A stretch of DNA of 64,000 nt from Amia ocellicauda (lineage: Eukaryota > Chordata > Actinopteri > Amiiformes > Amiidae), in contig NC_089854.1 in assembly GCF_036373705.1 (NCBI RefSeq), forward strand, positions 28,826,725 through 28,890,724. The letters are read 5' to 3'. The position numbers were made by a program, and so were the translations under genes. Below the pieces are notes generated by a model that was given only the letters and a program-made list of their open reading frames with translations, made no database searches and was not told the origin of the DNA. Shown here one piece after another: positions 12,801-27,800 of this stretch; position 1 is the stretch's first letter; each line of letters begins with the position of its first letter.

Positions 12801-15800
12801 CCCACACAACAGATTTATGACCACTGCCATCCGTATGGTATGATGGAAAGTCAGGGGAAAGTTGTGTGATAACAGACAGCAAATACATTTAACCTTTGAA
12901 AGACCCATGTGTACTCTGGTTCCAATTCCAGAAGTGCTTTTTCACTTTCTAAAATGTATGTAGGAAAGACAACAGGACCTTACAGTATGCAAACCTCCAG
13001 GAAACCTTTTAAAGTGGAAATACTCGTTTCATGACACCGTCAGCATTTTACATCATGACCCAAATATTTCCTAATGGACTTTTGGCTATGAAGTAATGAC
13101 CTAATATAACTAGCATGCATCATTTCTAGATTAAAGCTTTCTCCACTTTATCACACATATTTAGAATGAAAGGGAATAAACAATTTATTCTGAAAAGTAC
13201 CTGGAAAACAATTTAAAAGATGCAACTTGAGTTTGTGTTCATGGAGCTCTACTTACATATGTGGGTTCTGAAAAGGAGCTCCCGGGGGGGTGAAAGAAAT
13301 TCTTGGTTGAGGTGTTTTAATTGGAGGATTGGCAAAATTTAACTTCAGTGCTTTGCGTTTACCTGAGAGAAAGAGAAGGAAAAGGTTCACAGGGCATATC
13401 ATTATTCCTAGCTGTGTCTAGTACATTGCATAACAACCAGACACACTATACAATGATTGTATGTCACCCAGACAAAGGGATTACCACAATTTACAAAAAA
13501 TATCAGGGATGATTTATTGCTGATTAACAAGGTATGTCACCAAACCGCTAACAAATTTGATTTTTAATTTTAAAAATTCCAATTTACTTAGTTCTTTATC
13601 GCAAAAAAAGGTGAACGGTTACAACCTATACTAGAAATTAGGGCTGGGCGATATGACTTAAAAATAATATCACAACAACAAATACCAATGGTCATGGTAA
13701 ATATTTGCAGAATGCAACACATTACAGTGCAAGTGTTGCGTGATAACTATTGCTTGTGTTGTTGTTATAGGATATATAGATATATACACACACACACAAA
13801 CTCATTATCATTTACTGTCACATAACAATAACACAAGTAGTAGTAATCACGCAACACATGCGCTGTAAAATGGTACAGATTCAGGGAGATTTACAACATC
13901 CAGATTTATAGTGGCCCATTAACATCTGCTAGACAGAGACATTTCTCCTCTGACTGCAGCGTTTCAATTCTGCTTACCGGTACAGCACGCGTTATTACAC
14001 AATAGTTATTATAATAATAATAACAAAAGTTGTATCCCTTCACCATCTTTATCAAAAGAAAATGAAACATTCTGCATTTGTTTACATTGTTTTTCAGTTT
14101 ATTAAAATGCAAAAAAACTGCATTATTCTTTAATTTAATACAAATTACACAGCTAAATTAGGGGGGTGGCGGTGCTTGCGGATCGAGTTCAGCCAGCGAT
14201 GAGTGCGGGGCGCAACGTGTGCGCTTGTGCATTAAAGTTTCTTTTGGTTATTATTTTTTTCACTCACATATGTTTGGCCAGGGGTGCCGCTTCCCAGCTA
14301 ACATACATGCTACAACGTTGTGGCAACATTGTGTTAGCAGGGTTAGCTTAAATCGTGTGTGTGCGCATATATGTGTATATATGCGCATTCGCTTCTGGTT
14401 TTAGTGTAATTCAAACATTTAATGACTATTATTTTGTTTATTAACTTCCATTGCTTTCAATGAAATCTAAATATAGCGAGTGTAACATTGATCGTAATTC
14501 CACGGACCGTCTGTTTGTAAAATAAACATGCAAATTTATAAGCAGTTGGATCGCCTGATTAAGGACCTGAAAACTACTAATTTACTAACATCAACACAAA
14601 TGATTAGATTGTAGCATAACACGGAGATACATTTGCTCTCTCCTCTTCATTCCTTCTCCCGCCTTATTTTGATAAATGAGGAAGGCGATTGGCCGAATAA
14701 ATATATTATATATATATATTATATTTGTATTCTGCAAGTGATTGGCCAGAAAGTTTGACAGGCATTTCGTGCAAAGTGATTGGCTGCATTAAAACATAGT
14801 TACGCCTCGCACATGCCATGGTTTCCGGGTCTGCAGCTATACATACATTTGCACAAAAAAGACAAACCTCGATACTCGCGATATAAGCATTTTATAACGT
14901 CCTAATTTCGCACAAAATACATCGTGTATATCGCAAAAACTCGATATATCGCCAAGCCCTACTAGAAATGGTCATGTAAATTGTTTTGGACATTCACAAC
15001 CTATGGTTTTCCACACGGCTTTTCAGCATCTAAAATATGACCTCAAGGTGGACACTACGGTCTTTCCTCCAGGAAGTACCATTGCTATCAAGAAATGTAA
15101 ATGCACATCAGAAACCTTTCTAGAAAATGCTGAAATAAAAACTGTAAACTGCAGTGTGGGATAGGGCTTTTTCCTTAGGTACCAAGATGGTTTGGTGGAA
15201 GCGGACTTGGTCTAAACAGTTTTTCAGACAATTAATTGTATTTGCATACCGTTTAAAACTAATGAATATAAAAACATGTAGTACATTTTAGTTTCTTCCT
15301 CAAAACAAGGGATATCAAGACATTCTCGCAAGAAAGACCTCCTTGCTCACTTGACCTGGAGCCACTTCCAACATGGCTTTTGACACCTTCCATAAACACA
15401 TTCTACAGCTACCTGGCAGATGTTATGGTGTCAAGGACTTAACACTTACATTCTAGTCAGTGCTCATGCGTTTCAAAATTTATGGAGGGGCACAGCAATA
15501 TAGACTACAGGAAACCTATGGAAACCATAATGAACAGTCTGCTCTAGGTAGGGTTTGTCTGTTGCTGGCTCATGGTGAAACAAACAAAAACACTGACATG
15601 CACAAAAACACAGCATAATGAAATTAATGGAGGCAGTGGGGGGGTTAGAGATTAAAATACGACTCCAACTGCATAGCAGATACAGGTTTAACATGCTGTG
15701 GGATATTTGAAATAAGTCAACAAAATATTCCATGTATTCAATGCTTGTTACCCTTGTCTACATGACATCTGAATACATGAACAAAGAGCTTACTAAATGT

Positions 15801-18800
15801 TGAAAGAAAGGTGTTGTGCAGCTGGAATATATTTTCATATCTGGCAATAGTGGAGAACATGTGTGTGTGAAAGACAGTAAACCAGAGATTGAAACATACA
15901 GGTTTAGAAAAAAGAAAAAAAGAAAAGAAAATTAAAGACGAGATACGAATGGAATACAGAACATTCCATTCCCAAACTAATTTCTTGTTTTCTTTTCCTT
16001 TCCTAAACTGGAAGTCTTGGTACTGGGGAATATTAACTCCAAATTATAACTTCTGTCTGTAAACAATCTAACAACGCAATTGTGAAGGCAAGTGGAGGAG
16101 TGGGCAAAAGGCTCAAAATAGAAAAAATATATATATACATATTAGTAATCCTTTAGTCCGATGCCGAGATGGATTAACTCTTTAACAAAGATACCCAATC
16201 ATACAAAGACCTCCTACCAAACGTGATTGTCATTAAAAAGGCAGAAGTTTCACTCTATAACAGCTGTGAAAATACACTTATAAATTCATGTTCCAGTTTT
16301 CTAATCATGGGCACAATTGCCTATTGTGTTTCTCTTTAACATGGAGTCTTAAAACATTTTAGGAGCACCTAAAGCAAACCTGGTATTTAAGCTTAGCAGT
16401 GCCCTCTTTTTAAAAAAAAGATCAGCAGAACGAACACTCAGCAACATTTCGCTGCATTTTGCATGTCTAGTCAACTGTGCGATTTTTGCTCAACAGCAGT
16501 TTAACAATGTATGTGTCCGGCCTGCAACAGTCACCACATAATATGCACTTAGAGTAGTCTCAGAGTTTATGCTTGCTGTTGAATTGGTGTTTGCCTAAAA
16601 CTGTCCATGAAACAAAACAATTCAACAGAAAAAGTCACCCACCATAAAGAAACATACTCGTACAAAATAAGGCCATGTTCTGAAAGTGGAGGGATTTTAG
16701 GAACACCTAATGTCAATTTATTAACAGTTACATGGAATATTTTACTCTGCAGGTCACTGTATCCATCAGTTAAAATGAAATTCTACTGCATCACATAAAA
16801 CAATTACATCCAGACCTGTGTCCTGTAGATCTCTGACACCAAGCTTTTTAAAATCAGCATGATTTACCATCAGCTTGATTCACAAAGCACACACTGCTAA
16901 TCAATGAGAATTCAACTACAAGAAAAAAAATTGTTAACCTAATTATTATTATTATTATTATTGACTGCTTAATGAGGGTTTTGAACAATATTTTTCAAGG
17001 GCACAAACCTAATTTAAGCAGATCATTTTCATTTTTCCAGTTTTTAATTCTGCTACTGTTCTCAGATAAAGGGGTCTGTTTTGCCCATTAAATAATGAAT
17101 GCAATAAAATAAATAAATACAAATGGTCAAATACATCTATTTTTACCTTAAAATGTTGGTAAACTGGAAATTACTGGAATGTCACTGTTGAAAAATATTT
17201 CTTGCAATTTACTTATCCTACTTTCACATTCATTGTATTTTTCGGCGAATTGAAAAATAACCATTCAAATTTGTTTACTCCCATATTTGAAACACATGGC
17301 CCAACTTGGAAATGAATAAGGATATATTCAGAATTTGCTATTCAATTCCTCCAATGTTTAATTTTAAAATAATGACCACATTAATTGTAATGCCAAAACC
17401 TATTTAGAGGGAATGCAGATTAAACATCATGATTATGATTATATTTTCTCTCTCTATAAACTCCTCAGAATGTTTAATTGTGTTTAACTCTGTGCTGATG
17501 TTCAGTGTTTTCAGTGCATCAATGGGGAAAATGGTCAAGACATAAACAAGACTATGACCATGGCAATCTGATAAATAAAGTAAAGTAAATAAAACATCTT
17601 AAATTAAATTGAACATCTTAAAAGGTAGTTTTTTCAGGTAACCAAATATAAAGTGTATTCAAAGGTAACATGACAACATAAATAATCTTGAAATAAAAAA
17701 GTTATATCTGAAATCATATACTGTAGTTTGCAATATTAAAGAAAAATCCAAAACATTCAGCTGGTTATTATATTTTTCTTAGTCTAACTCAATGAAGAAG
17801 CAGGACTACAATACATCTTTACAAAAATGTCTAGATCGGAGTATGAAACATTTTAATGACTAAAAGCATATTGCCAATAAGTGTTTTTTGGTTTAACGCA
17901 GCTGAATTGTGCACGGATATCGATATAAATACCAAACAATTATCTCAAGATGTTTTTCAAATTCCATGACGCTGCTGTGTTTGAAAATCAGCTGACTAAA
18001 GAGAGACGAGCCTTGTCAAGGCAAGACAAGACAACCTCAGGACAACCACCAGTTATCAATGACAGGTTTAGACAGCATCTTCAGAAATGCAAGAGAACAC
18101 TGCTCAAAACAATATATTGTAGGCCCCAGCCATGAAAACATTCAGACTCCAAAAGTTCCCAAAAGGCGAAGCTGCGATGTGACGTCTTATTGAAGAATGC
18201 ATTTTATTGTTCTTCCTCCAACAGCAGCATGCCAAGCTGACTTTTTCGAACAGCAGGGCTTTGTACAGTACTGCTTCGTCCTACATGGTTTCAATTTAAA
18301 CTTATCAGTGGTAAGTATAGCACTCATGCCAAGTTTATGTTGTGAATTTAAAAAAATAAAAAATAAATAAGTGTAAAGGAAGAAAAACAAATACATTCTT
18401 TGTGACAAGAACCAAACAGCCTTGCTGGTTAGTACTTCAAGAAAAAAAGTGCAAAAATAATTCAGGTAGAGCTTCCATTACTTCAACAACGACGACAACA
18501 AAAGAGCTAACTAGCATTTCGTGCAGCAAGTATACATTAATTTAATTACCATGAATTAAATATTTGCATTTCAACTTGATTTGTTTTGTTTGCTTGCTTT
18601 TTGTTCTTAAGTGTAGCCACCAATGAAATTAGCTTGTGACGCAAGCATTTCGGATATTGGTATGAATATAATTTCCAATGTCTTGTGGTAAATGGAAGCT
18701 CTTAACCACGCCATTCTCCTTTGGGTTAGTTAGAAACGACAGTGGACAGATTCCCCATACCAGGCTGTCAGACAGAAAGACAAAAGGGTTGATACAGTAA

Positions 18801-21800
18801 AATAAAATACTTCGCTTACTTTGGGGAACTCCAGAGAGGTTTATCTGAAACCCTAAGGTGGAAAGAAAACATTTTTTTTTTTTTTTAATGTAGGTATGCT
18901 TTTTGCTTATGTAAATGTGCTCGTGTGCTTTTAGGGGAAAACAAACCACAAAACAATTCTGTTTGAAACCACAAATATTTACTAAATAGAATCATGCTGC
19001 TGCATTTAACACATTAGAAAAATAACCAAAAATACTGGTTCATACGACAGAGCTAATTCTGTTGAACTTTATTAAAGTCACATTTAAAAAATGGAATCTA
19101 ACAGGGTAACCTACATATTATACAGTATATTATGGTTATTTTCTCCAGAATCCTCTAAATAAGAGAGCTTCTGCACTAAGCTATTCTCCACAGACTTTTG
19201 TCAAAACAGTAGTACCACATTCTGGTGTGGCATGAAAAATGTATAAACTCAAAACAGTTTATATAAAATATAAAGACTGGCTGATGGTGCAAGAATAGGC
19301 TATCTGACAAAAAAGATTAACCTTTTTTATTAAATGTTTATTTTAAATCAGATGTTCCACTCTTCTATTGTGTATCATTGGTATTTCCTGGTTATATTGT
19401 TAAAACAAACTACTATGAAACCTGAACAAATTGAGGTAATTCTTCAATGGTCTTCTCAACATGGTGTAATCTTAAAAAATGCTTTCACTATTCTTGTTGA
19501 CCAGTCGTTCAGAAGAATTCATCCAAACTGGTAGTTGTCACATTCATTTAAAATTTGAAAAAATATATGCATAGACATACTCATGTGACATTAGTTATAT
19601 TAAAAGAATAAAAAAAAAAAATAATAATAATAATAATAATAATCATGACTACTATAACAAACACTAGTTGCACAATATTGAAAAATGAAAAACAAACGAT
19701 CCCAAAAATGAGGGTAGAATAAAGAAAAGAAAGGTTGGTTACTGCTTCTATTTGGGAGAAAAGACAACACGCCCCCCTCATCCACAAATATCTTCTCAAA
19801 ACCAGTTCATAACTCATTTAAACATTCTGGTATTAAATAAAAAGCTCTCATGTAACAAGAATGCAGATGGGCTGCACTTTAAGACATGTCTGTATGCAGA
19901 GTCACATCTCTGTGGGTGGTTTCTTACAATCAAGAATTTTAGAAAGCATAGACATTTAACAGAACAATGAGGTTACAGCTTCCACTGCTCTGAGTGCATT
20001 TCAGAAAATCCCTGTTATTTAAGTATTTTCTAAAGGAAATATTTAACCAATCGAATTCAGGCATGAGACATGGAATCAAACATATACATTTATTTACTGA
20101 ACACCCTTTACTTAAAACAATGTTATTTGGTGATTAATTTAGTTTACATATTAAACGGTTTGTTTTATACCAGCCATATATTTTCAGATTGTTGAATAGT
20201 GTGTTTCAGCCTACAGAAAAGTTACCCGTTGATTAAATGGAGTTAAAATTGGGCGTGGCAAGGTTTGACTGCCACTATATTTTTAATAACTCAGTTTAGT
20301 AAACTGGAATTTCTAGTTTTATCCAGGCAGAAGCAGTATTCAAAAAAAACTCTAAAAAGACAATAGATAAACAAGTATAGGTTTATCACAATATGTATCA
20401 AACTAAATGAAACATGGTTTCCAATGAGGGGCAAGAATACTTTCAGCTACAGCTTTATACAAGTAGAGTGCAAATCTCAGAGTCGAATAAAATATCTTCA
20501 ATATAAGGATTTTATTGGCCATTATATTCAATATTTCACAAAATCGTCCATTGTACAGTCACTGCCTGGTTCAGTTAACCATGTTGGCAATTTATTGTGA
20601 AGATTTATGTTTTGGGCCCTGTATTTATCACCAAAAATACCAGAAATCATAGACTAATCTCTAAGGGCAGAAAAAAAAAAAAAAAAAAAAAAGTACACAT
20701 CTGTTCTTGCTAACATTACCAGCTGACAGGCACACAATTTATCTAACAAAAACCTCATACAGATGTTGCTTTTGGAAAGTGAAACCAGGGAAGCAGTGTG
20801 AATTAAAGCATTCAAAAAAATAATAAGCAAACATTTTATAAATGTAACCCTCTAGTAACTGTATAGACAATAGTCCACTCACAGTAAAGACATTTGCCTA
20901 CTTGGGATGTGTGGCCTATCTGGTCAATGTCATAAACACGGTTACTTTGGAGCAAGAAAAGGGAGCTCTGACCCTTGAACCATATTCTTGCACAGTAGAA
21001 AACCCATAGGACCTGAGATTTCACAGGGCAGACACATGACATTTCCAAAAACTGCAAACATCACGATTAATACATAATATTATAATTATATCATAGTATT
21101 GCTGCCTATACGTGCCTAAGTATTACTTTCTGCAGTTACTGGTTAATTTTAGAAATCCTACAGTGACAAAGAGAAGGAATGAGTCAGGAGCTGCTTCCTA
21201 AATACTTCTACGAAAAAGCCAGAATAGCAAATCACTTTATAACTTGATTAGCTTCATGCATCTATGTCCCTTTTTAATGCGCCACAAGTTATACTTAAGT
21301 AACACTGCATTGATGCATGAAATAGCACAGGTACAGAAAAACCAAACCTTCTATATATAATGCAGAAAGGTGCACAGAAATCTGATGGCCCATGCAAACA
21401 AACTGGGAAACAAAATGAATTCTAGCCTAACAGTCAGTGCCATTTTTCTTTTTGTATGATTATGCTGTCCAAAAGATTGTCATTGGAACAGTTATATGTC
21501 TTTCAGCAAATCCTTGAATATCAGGAGTAAAGGGAACAATATAGAAAATGAAGAGAATGAAATAAAATAAGAATTACTTCCCTTGAGGTCTGGGAGGAAA
21601 ACACACAAAAATGAAGATATATTTCTATATATATTTCTAGGCAGGCTGTAGGTGTAAGGCTTCCATGTGGAATTTTAAGTTAATCAATTTTTTAGTCCTA
21701 CTCTGACTTACTAAGACATTACAATGTTAAACCTTTAGCAGTTGTAATACAGCTAGGAGCACTGTAACATCCATGGCTTTGAGCTACTTATTGAAACTTA

Positions 21801-24800
21801 ATGTTTGCCAATTCTACCCCAGAGGAATAATAGATTAACAAGTCAGTAACTGCACGGCAGGCTTTTTGATGACCAGTCCCTTTAGTCACTTAACAGGACT
21901 TGTGTGATTTGTGAAGTGCACAACTGTAATGTTTCTTCCTTCCTTCCGATTATACAAAATGTCAATTTTATGCCAAGTCCAGAGCATATTTTACAAACAA
22001 ATAACTAACTAAATTTACTAAACAATGAGGTCTATACAACAACTGAACTGCACACAGGCTTGGCAATGCAGATTCCCCAACTCTTCTAAATAATGCACCA
22101 AAAGTTGAATTACAAAAAAAATAAAAAAATAAAAAATCCTGGTGACTGAAAGTCCTTCACATTCATTCTTTAGAATGGGGAATACAGTCACAGAATTTAC
22201 ATGTAGGAATTAAAAAGTACAGAGTAGATGGCATACAAATGATGGAAAGAACATCAGAATAAGTGGATGTGTTATTTTATTGTGTGTTGTATAAAAAATA
22301 AATAAAAAATGAAAAGACAGTAATAAAAGAAAAACACTGTACAAAGAAAGTCATAAACCAGACCAATGGAAGCAAAGATGATTAAAAAGAAAACAGATAA
22401 GTAATTTACTAGCAAGATCTCACCATTGTTCAGCGCCAAGTCGGGTAGGTTAGGGGTGGTGGGAGCAAGAGAGAAGGGGAGAAAGAAAAAGTTTTGATCA
22501 AATTATTTTTTCTAACGTTTTTTTGGCTGATCCATGGTGGTGGAGGGGGGATAAATGGCAAAACAGTTCAATAAAATCTGACTTTAGACGAATTGGGAAG
22601 CAGAAATCATTACACTGTCCTGATTATTATCTCGATCGATATTGAAGTGAATAGTATTTCGTACAGAATGGAAGAAATGTCAAAGAGTCAAAGGCAGACA
22701 AAACCATTCAAAAAAATCTCTTTCTGATCCCCAACCTTGTAGAGATGATACCAGGCATTCATGGTGGGACAGCCACAAAAAAAGAAGACAGACCATTATA
22801 AGGATACACAGTTATAAAGATATTCATGCTTTGAGGGGGTTATTTTCACAAACCATTAACCACTTAAGTTAAAAACATTTCGAAGTATATGACAAACATT
22901 TGCAAATGATTTGTAGACATCTCAATTCAGTCACTATCAGGAACTCAGTTGGCATCAGTTGTTCCTACTATTTCTGAAGTATGTAATTATACATAAAAGT
23001 TGAATTGGTCAGTGGGCAAACCTGAGAATTTTGACCTGGTCAAATCGTCACTTCATGTTTTTTGTGTTACAATAGCTGGTAGATTCACAAGCCTGGATAA
23101 TGCATAATTCCTTATTTGCCGACAAAACTAACTGAATAATGTGCTTATTATAATACAAATTAGATATTATACTACTTGAACTACTTGGAGAGCTAAAACG
23201 CAATATGACGTGTATACACACACAATTTAGTCCATAACAGTTTATAGTCTAATGCTGGTCCTAAAACAATAAACATGCACTTATACAGTCTTCATACACT
23301 CAAAAAATGGTCATGCCTCTTTAAATAGTACCATTCTCAAAGACAAAAATAAAAAATAAACGTAGTGTACTGCAATGCAAGCAAAACAATTCAGTCCTTT
23401 ATGTAAACTAGATGTCTTTATAATTAACTGTCCATACACCAACCACCATTTCATATCAATATTACCCTTACAAATAATTAACATTGTTATGCATGCAAAT
23501 TCCAAGTGCAATCAAATCTTGGGAGCTTATGAGTCATGGGGTGTAGTATGTAGTCTGAGTGTCAAGGCAATGTTTTTCAATTGCAGCTCTTCAAAAAATG
23601 TGACTATAGTGGCTGACCACTGAGCAGAGCAATAGCATGCAGACAGTGAAAATGGGAATTCATTTTAAAATGCCTTGTCATTAAATAAATGAGACACTGT
23701 GGTAGTGCCATGGGGGCTGCAGGAAAGATCAAATGACTATTCAAACAAAACTGATAATGTCCAAGGAAAGCAAAAGTCAGTGGCTAATACTAAGTATACA
23801 GAAAAGAGGCAAAGCTCATATACACCGTTTCATATCTAAGCTGTAATCCTTCTGGACTGGTGAAGTAGCCTAATGGCATCAAAGCTTAATCTAGTCCACT
23901 CCACCCTCAATGTACCTTGACAAATACCAGGGTCACAGTGGATCCCACAGAAAGAATATTCAATGAAAAAGTTAAACTGAATACTGAGGTTTTGCTTATT
24001 AGGTAAGGTTGATAGGCACTACACTGAACCACAGGTTAACATATCTCAGGTTGTAAAATATCAGTTAAAGGAGAGGCATATTTACTCCAATGTCAATTTC
24101 AAAATAAACAAATCTGCAGTTACTAATGCTAATTACCATTTCACATTTCGAGTATCCCATTGAAGTTGGTATGGTCAGGGTCTTTCATGACACATCTGTT
24201 TTATAATAGTCCCTAATGCAAACCACGTTATCCCGGCTTGATTTTCCCTACTTTGACCACTGGGACAGGAATGTGCTCGTTCCTGCAGACACCCAAGACT
24301 GGCAGCCAGGCCCAACTGTCCAGTCACAACTATTTTGAATAGCACATATTACCTACTTGGGACATCTTTCTATCCCCTCCCTAATGCCCTACAGCAAAAT
24401 GTATGGTTAGTGAGGGATTACCTTGACAGCGCTCGAGTATGCAGACACTACCTTAAAAAGGTTAAACTCATTGCTATTTTTTTTTATAAGATGTTAATCA
24501 CTCCACTTACCTCTTCAGCGCTATACTTTTTTTTTATGATTTTCCAATGCTAAATTTGAAGACATTCATTAGTAATGTAGAGTTATCTGCATCCCCTTAC
24601 ATAAACACTGCTAAAAATAAACATATAATGTATTTACCAGCTGGACAATTATTTCATATCTAAACAAAGGTAAAAGATAACTAGAAAGCATGTGGACCTT
24701 GTAAGTGTAGAAATTATGCTGGATATCTGGTAAGTACAGCTGAGCTAATGACAGAACATGTCTAATTTTAATTGCCTTCATGTAATAAACATGTATGGAA

Positions 24801-27800
24801 ACTTACCTATGAATTGAAACTATAAATCAAGGGAAAATAAAAACCTCTTAGAGGACAAAAGTAAGAGCACATTTACCACAATTCAAGTGCATACTGGTTA
24901 ATGTTGCTTTACTGCAATTCATGAGCTATGCTGTAAGAGGGAGAAAAAAAAATCTGGCAGCTAACTTGGTTTGACAGGCATGCAGAATGATGCAGGAGGA
25001 AAACGAATGCTGCTGAGTAAGACAATTTTAATGGATTAAAAGCAAGAACTTCAGAACAAAAAAAACATCACTGTCTTCCAAAGATGGGTTTGTGCAAATT
25101 CAACCCTAACTGTATTCATGAGAATTTCAGAATGCATAAAGAGTGAGGAGGCATACATGTCAAAATGATTTCTCTCCCATACATTTGTTTTATTTTGTTC
25201 TTAGGTTTTTGATTGCCTTGAGAAACACATGGAATATTGGTCACTGATTTCAATCCATATTAGAAAAAGACATGGTTTCCACAATACATTTCATATTTCA
25301 CCAGTATTGTATTGCTTTCTTTAAACACCCTTGAAAAACCTAGTACTTTGTACTCTCTCTCAAAAAGTCTGTTTTGCCAAAAAATAACACCGCATGTACA
25401 ATCAATCAAGTATGTTTGGTAAGTGAGAATCTTCGAGAACAGATTTTATAATAAAGTAAAATGCTGACTAACAAAATGGATTTTGATTAACTACAGGCAA
25501 GTCAAAATAATAGGACAAAACACAGCACTACAGGCCTATAGCAAAGACTGGATCAATACTGTATAGATCTCAAATGCAGCACTCCTCCCCCCAAAACAAT
25601 AAAATAATGAACATGTGATTTATCATTTATAGAACAGAATTACAGAATTTTGCTTTCTTGTCTCAATAATGACAGACATGAAATTGTGTAGCGAGACAAT
25701 TAAGATTTAAAAAAAAAATGTATTTGAATGGAATAAAATAACCAAAATCATACTTTTAGAATGTGCAATTAATATGAATTAATAAAATACCCCACAGCTC
25801 AACAACCAAGCCAGAGATTTCAAACAGCTCCTAACACATAAGGTCTAAGCAGAACTTCATGTTACACAGGATTAGTTACTACACATTGCAAGAGGAAGAA
25901 AATTATAGTAAATCGAAAAAAATACATAGAAAAACAGAATTAGGAAGACTACATCTGCAATGATGAAACTGAATAAAACATTACATATAGAAAAGTACTT
26001 GTACATAGGAACTTAAGGTTTATATACCACCTCGCAAAAACAAAAAAATAAAGTAGTGCTTCCATCTTCAGTTTAGTAGGTACTGTAACATACAAAATAA
26101 AAACACAAAACCAACCATACAACATTCCAACTAAAGAACAGCTTCCCTAGCAGTATAAGACCCACTCCCCCTAAAAATGACAAAGATGTCATATTAGTTT
26201 TCAGTGAATAAGAAATGGGAGTACTACAAAACTTCAGACACTACACAACCGTTTGGCATTAGCCAGCATTCTCAAACAGCAGGCAAGCGCTACTTGAGGG
26301 TTGGTAGGGGCAAGAAAGAAAATCATGACAGGAAGAGGTCATGAGGAGACGCAAACAAAGCTTGAAAATTCAACTCTGCCACAATATGCCCTGATATTTT
26401 ACCATACTAACCTAAGGCAGGATATTGCCAGAATTCAGACAACTTGCAGGTTACTGGAATCACAAATGCAGGAGTTTAGACTCAAATACACTTATATAGC
26501 AGAAGGTAAATAGAGCTCATTTTGGACTATATTCACTTGATTGAATGAACAATGACATGGCCATGAGGATGGGGCCATTGGACCCCCCCCACTATGAGAT
26601 TTTGGAATGAGCCAATGAGCTGCTGCAAAGGTGGTGTTTGGGGTGGCAATGAATCCTGGGATGACAAGTTGGTTGCCGGATACTTATGCTTGGTATGGTG
26701 GAAGTCAGGCGTGGGACTGAGCTTGTCCCCGTCACAAAATGTAATTTATGAGAATGAATAAAGAATAAAGGGCACACCTTTTTCACTTCCTAGTGGTTCA
26801 CGACCCAGAGAGCATCAGCCACAGACTTCATGGATCCCCTAGGGGGTCATATCAAAGCAGTTCAACAATACTTTAATGTTAGTTAATTACAACTACATTG
26901 AGAGCTTAAACAGACTTCCGACTATACGCCCAGAACATCCTTTTTGGGAGTCATTCATTTTGAGAGGAGAAAATACTACCTTTAATCCCCAACTGCATAT
27001 TCCATTCACAGACTTTTCTATGCCAATTCAGTTTGAACCCAGTTACTTCCCTTCCTAGGGGAAATACTTTGAGGGTCTTCTTAGAAATGCTACTTTCCAG
27101 ATACAGGAGATACCCCAATAACCACAATACATGATGAACTACTATATAAATGAAGGTTTAAATATGCCTTGTTTGTGGTTCTTGTTGTTCAATACAGGCT
27201 AGATATGATTTCTGCAGATCCATTTAAATGGCTAAATGGTTATATGAAGAACCCTACATTACTGTATTCTGCAGTTAAAATATTTCAAATTCGTGGGCAT
27301 TTATGAAAAGGTTTACAATAGCCATAAGTTAGAGTTACTTTGTCACTGCATGTTACAATTCCAATGATCACAGATGCATGGTCACAGAAATATGAATGTT
27401 TCATCAACTGTGAATATAGAAGGAAGTGGGAAAGTTGCATTTTAGGCAAGGACTGAAATTCAGTATTTGTGTTCATCAGTCCATTTACTGTGTCCTGGGC
27501 ACCAGATCTCACCCATTCATGTGATTTGTATGAGAGATACAATTATATAAGTTTGCACCACAGTCATACAGCACTAGCCCCTTCACTCTTACACTCTTCA
27601 GTTTGACGTTTTGCATTGCTGCAAGGTCTGGCAAAATTCCTAGGAGATTCTAATCAACTATAAAGATTAACCATTATGTTATGAAATATCACAGCCCTCC
27701 TCCATTCCCATTAATGAAAAATTAAATTAAGTGCAACTAAATGACAAACAAATCAAATAACTAGAAGTTGCATGCAACTTTTAAGGCTTCCAAGCTGTAT

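Noticed and set aside
18629-18949. 106-codon minus-strand ORF in map2k4 intron 1
   Set aside because: Contains lysine/phenylalanine runs from poly-A/T tracts and no known motif; probably chance.
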